Shown here piece by piece: positions 37,741 through 48,279 of a stretch of DNA of 64,000 nt (position 1 is its first letter; every line of letters begins with the position of its first letter). A program made the translations under genes and the position numbers. The stretch is from assembly GCA_973895155.1 (NCBI GenBank), contig OZ316893.1, positions 9,238,001 through 9,302,000 of the forward strand, given 5' to 3'. Source of the stretch: Marsupella aquatica. Lineage: Eukaryota > Marchantiophyta. A model generated the notes under the pieces. That model was not told where the DNA came from. It did no database searches and saw only the letters and a program-made list of their open reading frames with translations.

Positions 37741-40700
37741 TCAGGTGAAGTAATTTACCTCGGGCGAAAATTGGTTCGACGAGTCCAATGCTTCACTGTA
37801 TGAATCACTGAGGCTCGCTCCAGGTCCTTCGGAGCCCATCTGCTCTGCACGTTTTGACTTTTCAAAATTGCTGAGATGCTCATATTCTAGCCTGCATTGG
37901 TACATTTGACGGCCAAGAGAACGAAAAGTTTAAAAATGCATTTCACGAGCCACTATAGTCCCCAGAATGAGGACGCTCAAACGTGCACCGGACGAAGCTC
38001 CCGACGAACTGTGCCTAGCTTATGATAACCTTCATGGTCACCGTTGTGGGTTCGATGACACAACTTGTACTGGAAACTATCTTTTGGCCTAGACATCATA
38101 CTAGGAACTAAGTAGATCGGGCTACGTCTACAAACAAGATTCCCCGTTGACGATGTGATGCTGCCATACCTTAATCACTAAACGATTACAAATGACATAC
38201 AAGTTTTTTTCAATAAATAAAGCCGCTTTACTAGATGTTGACTTTACCTTTGACTGATCATTCTACATACGAACACGTACAATATATAGACAAACAATGG
38301 CACTCTGTGACTGTCCTGTGGGAGACTGGAACGTACACGAACCTGTAGAAATTCCAGTGGCCACGGCGGAACACTTCCAGTATCGCTACCACTACATCTG
38401 TGATTTCGTGGGCTACTCCTCCTGGCACATGTAGCAGGGCGGCTAGCCATGCGAGTCTCAAAATTAAGTTGAAACCCTGCAGCATGTTTCGAACACTTGT
38501 TGAGGACAAGTTTTTGATGAAGGTTTCTGGGCGCTTTGTTCAATGAGAAAACTATCATGATTCAGCCAAGGCCGTTTAGTCTATCTAGAGATACATGAGA
38601 TGCATTTAGAGTAAACACGTCCTGTAGACGTACATCCATTGCTGAAGCCGACAAGCATGAGCAGGCTCTGCCAGTCTACAAGCATGAATCCGGTGGTTGA
38701 ATGGGATAAGGAGTTACCATCGAGAAGTAGTATATGCATTTGCGCCTTACAATCAACCGATTTCTCAGCCAAGGATTTACAGAATTGAACTGCATTAGGC
38801 CCCAGTCCATGACAAGGTCCCAGTAGAGATTGTAGATGGTGGAAATCCCACCAGACCCAATGAAGAGGAGAAACAACCGTGGCTCCGATGCGCCCTCCTG
38901 CCGTGAATAGGCTACTTTGATGAAAGAAGCGAACAACGCGGACAAGTACTTGCCGCCATTTATCGCTTGTTTGATGTCCCGCTCATCTATCCACCTTCTT
39001 GCACACTATCAAACCAGGCGCCAGGTAAAGGGAATGTGATCATCTTCATATCCTTATATTTGTTTCTTCTGAAAGCTCATCTACGAGTTTTGCAAACGGA
39101 ACGAGCCTTTGAGAACAATGACACAGTTTAAGTACGTAAAACACATTTCCGCGTTTTTGAGTGAACAGGATCCCTTACTCTGCCGTCCACTTACTACCCA
39201 AAGATATCTCTATGAGGACCTGAACATAAGAAAACTGAATGAAGCTTAGCCGTGAAATCCAGGTCAGTAGGGCCCTAGCCAGTGGTTGCAAGCACTCATG
39301 GTAGGACGCCAATCAACGCTCTGGACATTTGTATCAAGGAGATAGAGCCTAACTACTAGACCGTCTGAAATTATTGATGTACACAACTTGTGATGGCCTG
39401 AAGCGAAGCTTAAGAGTCTCACCTGCATCAGTCTCCACCAGAAGGGCAGCACACACACCAAATACTGCAGCGCTTGGTATATGCGACTATCGGTGCAAAG
39501 CTTGTCAGCCTCTTGTGAGTGAAAATAACCTCCGAAATAGTAACATGAGATGTATGGAAGGTACTTCAACGCCGTCACCTGCCATTTATACATGATTTTG
39601 GAATGTGGAAATCATGAGGTTGAGGCTCAATCAAGCACTATCGAATATCACCAATTTTCATCTGAATCAGGTCAACTTACTTGTACACAAAACTTTGATT
39701 CAACTAGAGTCAATCCTAATGAGTAAGTTTGAGTAGCTAGGGAGACTTGTCACAGCAATTGATTCTAATGTACATGTGCGTGATATACTTTCCAATGTCT
39801 CTAAGAGAAGCGTTTCAGGAAGTTACTAGTTCTGTCACGTACACCTGCAAGTCATATTCAGCACAGTGGAATATCAGGCTGCCAATGATGACAAATACAC
39901 TAGAGTTGGAAGCTGAGTAAAGAATACTACCTGGCTACATAGCTGGTCTGCCAGGAAGAAATCTGCCAATACAACCTACAATTTCCACATCAAGTTAGAT
40001 GTCAATTTCAGTTCCGGATACATAACACTTTGTATGTCTGGGATACTCATTTTAAACATTTATTGATCAATCCAAAGAGATCTAGGGACAACCTAAGTTA
40101 TTAAACCCACCATGCCAGGATTCTACAGCATTCTGTATTTTGCACGCATTAATAATGTCCAACACAATAGCAGAGTATATCAGGATTCCGACATCCTGAG
40201 CACCTTGTAAAATGGCGAGCTGATAACTCGAAGAATGCAACGGAGGAAGACAACCCGCGTTGATCGATAACAGATATCGAGAGGTAGGAGCAAGATGAAG
40301 ACAAAGATCTGCACGGATATCATTCACTGTATTCGTCAGTACAATCGTCTGGTCAGTTTTGGATATCGGCTAGCGATGTATATAACTTACTGGAATAGCA
40401 ATTCAAGCTAGAATAATCACCCCTAGGAGAAAAGTGCTGTGATGGGGTACTTGTGTAATCTTCACAAATCTCAACAATGTAGGATATTCTCGTCGGTTGT
40501 CATATTATTGGATCTTAGACCTTTCCTGCCGAAATCAAGTTCGAGGGAGAACGTTGAATTACCAGAAGAACAGCGAGAGTAATGAGATCACCGTGTGGTG
40601 CGTCAGGGTATAGCTTCAAGATGACCAGAAGTAACATCCAAAAGCTGGTGAGACAACTACTCAAGAGCAGCACCTCTTGACATCGAAGCTCTACTCGCGG

Positions 40701-43700
40701 CGTCCACTGAAAAAGAACTGTATAGTTGATGTGAACCCGTCGCCAAAGATACATATTCCAGCCATACATGTACAAGTGCAGTAGAATCAAGCCTACAGTG
40801 CTGTTCACGCAGTCAATGACTAAGTTAAGTGTCCAATAGAAAGTAGAGGCTATGGACACAGCTTACAAACATTAAAAAATCCAACAATATACAGAGTTGT
40901 TGGGATGAGCACAAATTGCTGGCGACCCCCCTCTCTGATAACTGCAGCTGTCTCAGGAGAAAGTGTGATGTGTACATACCAATCTAGCCCACTTATTATT
41001 TAATTGCACATTCTTACTGGAGAAAAGCAGACAAATTGAACTTGCGACTTAAAAATTAAAAATTAATGTCACGACAAATAATTCCAAGATCTTGACTTCG
41101 TGATCATTTTGGTTGTACCTATAAACAGGAAGAAGGTGTTGCATGATATTTTTCGGATACTGTCCAATCGGCCGGACTCTTGTAGATGGTAAGACTAGTG
41201 TCAATGCCAATGTGGAAAATAGGGCGACAGTGCATCCTGTGAAAAATCCTGCCAGCCAAATCATTGAGTTATTATCGACAGCCAGCACATTTAATAGACA
41301 CTTCCTGCAGATTGTAATGGTTGTCTTACAGAACATGATCTTCGGAACGGCCAGGATAGCCAGCAAGCATAGAATTAGATGTATTGCACACTTCCTCACT
41401 CAGGTGAACTTGCACTGTACAAGCCTATTGAACTGCTAAAATTTGATGTAGAACCAAAGGATCTATTTGCATGAATTTTAGAATCTAAGATTGATCAAGG
41501 AATGCGTGAAATCTGCTTGAATGATTGCTAGAAGAAGAAGAAGAAGGGAAGAAGAAGAAGAAGAAGGGAAGAAGAAGAAATGATTGTCCTGTCTAGACCA
41601 AAGCTAGCTTAATGAAAACAATTTTCTGGCTGATAACTTTTAGAAAATTTGTGCCAGGAAAATTTGTATTAGTACCCTGGAAATAAGACAAGCTCTCACA
41701 CTCTGAAGGCCTTTGGACCGGTCTCAAGTAGACCATGGCCTGCTTATAGTTTCGCTTGGCAAGATGCTCAGTGAACAAATCTTCAACTCTATCCATCAAT
41801 TGCCGAACCTGCTGCATGGAATCACCGTGATGATGCAATAGTTAAGTAACAGTCAGTGATAGAATTAACGGGAGAAGACTTCTAACTGAGAGTTCCAAAA
41901 TGTCCTCAGACTGAAAGATAGATTCAATCTACACATATGTGTAAAGATATTCCTGCCGAACCTGCCTAATATACGATCTAGTTCATTGGAGGTGAAAACC
42001 CACGCAAACGCAATTGTTAAATTCGTGCAATTATCTCGAGGAGATGGACCCTGAATAGATTCCGGCACATGCATATCCAACTAAAGCCCCGTGTCCCTGA
42101 CTAGTTTCTTGCCTTGTCTGAGCCTGCAAAGTAAGAACTTTCGACAACTCTGCAATACGTCAGAGAAGCATTCCATCCTGTTACCTGCTCATTCACCATT
42201 TCAACACACAGATTGTAGATGGCGATTATTTCCATGGATCACACGAAAACATTTTGGTTTGGGAATTTTTACCAGTCCTCTTATACAAACAGTCAGATCG
42301 AGAATGGTGCAATTACTTACTAGTACATTGTTTTATGCATGGTTTTCCTTCGAGATCCTCTGTTCCCATGTTGATTCTTTATACCGACCTGAATTACGAA
42401 ATACTACGGACATGTGCTACCAAGCAACGAAGAGTTTGAGTAAATTAATATAGAATCTGACCTTGTCATATTTCTTCAAAATCTTTGTAAACGCCATCAT
42501 GTTTAAGGCACTGCGTACACTCCCAAAAGAGTTAGAGCTAATGCCGGTAGTATAACTCTTCAATCTGTAGGTCAAAAGCTGAAGTCGTATGGACGTACGA
42601 AGACTGATGTGGAGTCAGGACTTGAAGCCTTAGTTGGCTAACATTGCTGAGCAACAGAGGCTTTCTACGGAGAAGGTAGGTTACAGATATTGCAGCATAT
42701 GCACAAGCTTCTGCTTGAATTGCAAGTAAAGCTAGCCCAACCTGAAGTGTTTAAGTTGCCCCAAGCCGCGGTAGAAATCAACAAAAGCAGCACGCATGAT
42801 CTTCTCAGCGGCACGCACATTGTACTCAGCGCTCTGCACCTGGCTCTCGACTAACGAAAGATCAGCTTCGTAACTTCGTTTCAATACAATTGAATCGTTA
42901 CCTGTAGGCACAAATTACTTTTATAACAGAGTGCTTGAGCTAATGATCTAGTCTACTTGACGTCAACCACTTCATATAATGGGCTCTACATGGAAGAAAC
43001 GTCGACTCGGTGGACCGCAGAGAAAGGATACTAGGGAGCGATCAAGGGACGGTCCAATTGCACCTGCCCAACACTCGTGAGATGTTTGGTGGGAACCTCT
43101 GACATCACATGAAGTTTTCTATACGTCTGCTTTTGAGTTCTGCTGATCGCCTACATCGCGCTTGCGACATGGTACCCGTGCTAAATGGCTTGAAGTCCAC
43201 TGACCCGACATTTCAATCCAAGTGCTAGATAAAATGAGTGATCAGTCAAAATGAGTTCATGTATACCTGATCTATTATCGTCTATGTCGACAACGGAGAA
43301 AGGATTGATCATATTCCGGCTGATATTACTGCAGCCAGAGATGTCAAGTGCTTTCCGTGCGTCCAGAAGAGCTCCCATTTCAAGCTGCAGACTGTGGGCT
43401 CGAAGGTTGTATTCCTCCTCTGTAAGCCTGTAGAATCTGTTGACCATGTTCAGTTGCGCATCCAAAGTCTTAAAGAAGTCTGTGGCGAGCTGCGTGGGCT
43501 TATGTGCTGGAATGAGTGCTGCCATAACCTCGGTTTCGTAAACCTCGTCTTCATACTTGGTACCGCCTGGTCCGAGATGCCGCAGGTGCACCTATGTATG
43601 TAACCCAAAAGTACTGTGTCAGTTTTGATCGATCAAATGCCGCCTATGTAGATACGTATATATAATGGGCTGTTCAAAGCTACTCTACATTTTTATGGTA

Positions 43701-44250
43701 AACCTCTGCAACCAAGCCGTCTTGCAGGGTGTCTGTGTAGGGCAGGCCGACATGCGAGTCAGACTAAGGTTGTATAAGAAATTCATACTATCAGTTACAT
43801 TTCTTAGTTCGGGTTCTAACATCATCCAGCCAATGTGAAAGGGGATTCTGTTTTAGTCCATCATTGACCCTTACTTAACTACGTCTAGAATAGTTCGAAA
43901 GATTCTACGTTAAATTGTGTGAAGAGGACTGCACAATATGGCAGCACCGTTTCTGTTGTCATCTTTAGTCGCAGGTAAGACGGTAGAGGTACCGTAATGT
44001 GGTCCACATTAGCCCAGAGCAGTCGCGGGCTCTTCACGCCTCTGCCAGAGAGCGCTGCCAGTGGGTTCCCGAAAAACTTCAATACTTCGAAAGAGTTGGT
44101 CGGGATGTTCTCTCCTGATACACTTCCATCCACGAGTTTATAATACTCTTTGATACGTTTGACCTTTCGTTTTAGCTGCTTGTAATTGCAGTACGCCTCC
44201 CTCCATTCGGGTACGAGTTGTCCCTCCAGTTGCTTTTGAAATTTCACCAT
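37741..44250 (-). CDS. PHO1-like SPX-EXS phosphate exporter
   Basis: PHO1 proteins export inorganic phosphate across membranes and sense inositol polyphosphates through the SPX domain. Fifteen minus-strand exons join in phase to 785 codons plus stop, the length of Arabidopsis PHO1: 44250-43993, 43763-43704, 43591-43267, 42901-42742, 42564-42462, 42184-42113, 41808-41676, 41248-41119, 40800-40563, 40308-40204, 39975-39931, 39578-39423, 39005-38718, 38476-38343 and 37891-37741. SPX begins [16 protein letters not shown] and [17 protein letters not shown] (exon 4) and [11 protein letters not shown] (exon 5) complete its basic surface. Membrane helices start at exon 8 ([20 protein letters not shown]). 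EXS motifs are [58 protein letters not shown] and the final LEYEH. Exon 1's donor (ACG|GTACCT) is the least certain junction. The start is the first in-frame ATG. Confidence 0.93.
41531..41579. repeat. GAA microsatellite in PHO1-like intron
   Basis: A purine tract of AGA/GAA triplets interrupted by two AAGGGAA units lies in the intron between exons 7 and 8 of the PHO1-like gene. It is a simple repeat and does not affect the coding model. Confidence 0.9.
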
Positions 44251-44608
44251 TTCAAAAGCGCTGGAATCTTCCCCCAATGCAAGGGGAAGGCCTTCTCAAT
44301 TGCCTAATGGCTTCTGAACAGCTAAACTCGTGAAGAGAGGCGGCTCTCGTGTACAGTATACTCTCGGTCCTTCCTCGCGCTTTCTTCGATCAACCTGGAC
44401 CACCATAATTGTCAACTGCCACGAAAATCATTTATCTGGGAGCTACTGCGAGGGAATTTATTCTTCAGATTGGTTCCCGTGGCCCACATACTCCAGGTCG
44501 AGAGCAGCCTTACATATTTGAAGAAATGCCATCCCGTTTAAGTCTGATACACCCTGAAAGCCATACGAAGAAATATCATCAGATGTCATTGGAGAAAATT
44601 AAATAAGT

Positions 44609-44616
44609 GGATATAC
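44609..44616. promoter_or_regulatory. Candidate P1BS phosphate-starvation element
   Basis: GGATATAC fits GNATATNC, the palindromic site bound by PHR-type MYB factors under phosphate starvation. It lies about 360 bp upstream of the PHO1-like ATG. The consensus has six fixed bases and one match per ~4 kb is expected by chance, so this is only suggestive. A second match, GCATATGC, sits in an intron at 42695-42702. Confidence 0.3.
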
Positions 44617-46818
44617 AAGCGAAGTGGCTTTCACAGCAAAATAATCTGATGGTACACAACAAGGTTGCAGATTTTTAACACGTTATTTACACCTATCAGA
44701 ACGATTAGTCCGCTGTTCCTCAAGCCGGTCTTCCAATCGTGTATAGAGAGCTGAACCTGGTGCCAACTATTCTGGCATCTGTGACAGAATCGTCTAGATA
44801 AATTCCACATTTAAGTTTCTAGCGATGGGATATTTTGAGTCGAAATCTTGTGCTAGACTGGCCTGGACCGAACATAATAGAATGCCACAGCAACTGCTGC
44901 CGATCCTGATCGTGGATGTGCAATCGTACGATGATGCGATTTGAAGGAGACTCAGTTTCTCGATCGAAACCAGGTACTCGGCTTCTGACCAATATATGCA
45001 TGGGCCATACCGCAAGTCTCGTCGTAGCTAGCCCTGCCCATGCAAGAGCAAGCTGTTCCCAAAGCTTGAATGCAAACAGTGGGCGTCATGAGTGCGTCGA
45101 CCGATAATGGGCATGAAATGGAAGGAAGGCCCGGACATGCACCCTCAACCAGCATGCTCTCTAGCAGCAACAACCATAACGACTGCATCTGAACGTACCG
45201 CTCGTCTCTATCTATTAATCATCATCCTCTTGAATCAGGAGACCGCAGTCCTATTGAATTCTCAGCTACAGTAGTCACCTTAGAAATGCGGCTACCAGCA
45301 GCCGTGTCCCGACTCCCGACCCGGGCCCTTGAATCGAGCACGGAATGCCCAAACGCAGAGTCGCTACTCTAGCAAACTACATCCGCTCAGAGCACTAAAC
45401 TCGTGTCCCGGCAATCCCACTCCAATCACTCGTTGATCAGAGATCATAGACCCGTGAGTGTGTTTCCTTCCCGCCTGACTGCATTGTCGTCCATTGCTCC
45501 CAGGCGCTCACTGTCAGATACTTCGATGATGTTGACCACTCACCCTCCCGCTTGCGTAGCAATTGGAGGAGATCAAGGAAGTGGATGCTCTGCTCGTCTG
45601 CTCACCTCACCGTGCAGCTAGCCGGAGTGAAGGTGCACCGCCCATATGCATGGAGGATGGAGAGGAGAGATGGTTAGTAATGGTAGCACTTGGAAGTAGT
45701 AACAGTAGCCTGGTTGGTAGGTCCGTGGCCATAGTAAACGCTTTTGGAGACATCGCTCCTGAAAAGCGAAGTGTGGGACAGGTCTCAGTAGAACGTTACG
45801 CAATCGTATGAGCTCGGCTTGGCATTCGGCCCATCGAGTCACATGTTCTGTGCAGCATTTATCCCTCCTTAGCTTGGACGACAAGTCGTACACCAGACAC
45901 CCACTAGATTGCCAATCTCTTTCCTTTCGATCAGAGACTGTTCTTGGCCGGAATTTCTCCTTCAATCTAATGAAAGAGGTATTAATATGAGATCGAAGCC
46001 TGTCTGAAACTTTCATGAATCCAACGATTTCTGAGATTCTGGCATACGTACGTACTACATATGGATCATCGTTCGTTTTGGCCTGTGCAGGAAACTTCTC
46101 TGGTCAACCAGAGCAGCCTTTGCGTTGTGCTTCGTTCTCTTGTCTGTTGTTTAGAGCTTGAACTAAGTTTTCTCTACTCCTTTAATCAAAATTATCGAAG
46201 CCCCCTTCTTGTCTTGGCTTCTCTTGCAGCTGTCGGTCCCCATCATAGAGAGTTTGGCTTGTTTCCTGTGGTCAGTCGAGGCCGTTTTTGTGATTCCTTG
46301 CTCGGTAGTATCTTTTCCGTCCTTGCTCGCAAGATTTTGTGAGATTTGATTTTGTTTTTCTCTCAATCAAAGACAACCTCATAAATTGGTTTGCTTCCTT
46401 CTTTAGACTCTTTATTCTAGAGATTTTTTTATTCTTGTACGATCGCAGAGACATTTGTTATTGCACTAGAAGTTTTTCATTCAATCCAGGTTCTTTGTCC
46501 TCTGTCCTTTGTCTTGGCTTCGTTAGTTGATGTACTGTATATCTTTGTGTTCTGGTTTCTAAAATCTTGGGAAGACTTGTTGGACGGCCAAAGGCATTGG
46601 ACAAGGGAAGTCAGGGCCCCACAAGTTTAAAAACATTGTAGTTAGGACCAATTCTACAATTGTAGTGGGGCTAAAGAAGTGAATATCAAGAGTGGTAAGC
46701 TCAAATTAAGTGAGGCTACTGTAGCTGTTCTTAGTGTAAATAGTATCAAGACTAAATAAGTGAATGAAGAGTGTTTAGCCCAAATGAAGTGCAGGATAAT
46801 GATAGTCTCGGCACAGGG

Positions 46819-46904
46819 TACTATGCCATAACCTGTGACGAAAAAGTGAAGAGAAATTAGTTACTATGCCATAACCTGTGACCAAAAAGTGAAGAGAAAT
46901 TAGT
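46819..46904. repeat. 43-bp tandem duplication
   Basis: TACTATGCCATAACCTGTGA at 46819 is repeated at 46862, each copy ending AAGTGAAGAGAAATTAGT, with one mismatch. No gene is involved. Confidence 0.9.
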
Positions 46905-48279
46905 AGAATCAAGTCCCAAAATTCTGAGCATTTTGGGACCTGGGTTTCCTTTGGAAACCCAGTCCTGACCATCCTTACAGTAAAAGTTTTTTTAAGTTTT
47001 TCTGAGCATTATAGGAACAGGGGTGCAGACTAGAACCCCAGTCTAGACTGTCCTTATAGTCTGGACATATGATATGGACAAAAGGTAACGATCATGACTT
47101 TCCTGGCGGGAGATTATGGATATAGCAGGGACCAGAGATTATGGATATAACAGGGAACTCCAAAAATGGTTATACACCGGTACCCTTTCTTCCTTACCGA
47201 ATTTAAGTTCTCAGGCTTGCCTTTCTTACTGTACGTAGGGTCAAAGCTGACAGGTACACAAACCAGGACACACACTTGTGACACCCGCGCAAACTTAACA
47301 CCTACCGTCCTGCCAGAACACAAAGCAAGAGTCGCATTTCTTCGCACCCCTTAGTTTGCAGTTCACAAATAAACTATTCGCGCAGTCCGGAGGTCATAAC
47401 TGGGCGTTAGCTTTAAAGAGTCCAAAAAAGAGAGAAATTCGTGCTACGTAGATAATAGGATTTTACTGTCTTGCTTGCTGATGACGCCTCTAAACAGCAC
47501 CCATTCCTCAGGGCCAGTAAAACACACACCAGAAAAATGAGAAAGATTTTATTAGAGATTCGATTGCAAGGACATGCTCGCCTCACAACCGAAAGTTGGG
47601 AATACAGTACCAATTAAGTTAGATTCACTAGTCAAGATGGGGGAAGGGCGTGCAAGTATTTAATTGGACGGAAGCTTATAAGTCCAGTGCTGGGCCCACA
47701 CTTCACGACCGCATCACATCGTTTGGCACATCTTCCGGCGGATCTCCACGTGGCTACTGTCGGTGGCAGAAACACTTCTCGACAATTTACAGGACACAAC
47801 AAATCAAATCAACGACAGCCCTGGCTCTGGCAAGTCATCAGTAAAGTGGTACATGTGCTGCACCCAAAACACTAAGATCATATTCGAAAAGAAAACTGCA
47901 AATGGACCTCGGTCCTGGGAAGATGCAAAATCATCCCGAGTACCTGATTCAATGTGTTCTAATATAAGGGCTTGTGGTAGAGCCACAACAGTCATTTCCA
48001 TTCAAAGGGGAAACTTCCATGGTCTGCACGGTTTGAACTGATAACTAGTTGCAGTCATTTGTAACTAGGTTACATGCTCTATCCATGTCCTATTCTGCGG
48101 CTACCTATTCTGCGGCTACCTACGTCAGGCACCTGCGTTATTATGACTGCAGGAAAAAATGAATTTAACAAAAAGTCAAAAATATATACGGACTCTGGCA
48201 GGAAGCAGGGTCCCAAGATCTTCTAGGGCTACAATGTACAAGTGCAGACACTTCTGTACATAGCATGGTTACACTGGTC

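Larger units (their letters stand above)
44251..48279. other. Intergenic between PHO1-like and MAF1 genes
   Basis: The left part is upstream of the PHO1-like gene. Open frames of 60-130 codons on both strands (for example 45618-46016) show no domain and no exon structure. Bases 46100-46560 are T-rich with several open frames and could be a decayed LTR, unproven. A 43-bp duplication lies at 46819-46904, a ~25-bp one at 47107-47157 and a 17-bp one near 48085-48120. The right end should hold the MAF1 3' UTR. Confidence 0.4.

Noticed and set aside
44251-44277. Nine-codon N-terminal extension of the PHO1-like protein
   Set aside because: It would start with TTG. The ATG at 44250 gives MVKF, the canonical SPX beginning.
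46100-46560. Additional LTR upstream of the MAF1 gene
   Set aside because: It is T-rich and LTR-like in texture, but no TG...CA borders, target duplication or second copy was found in the window.
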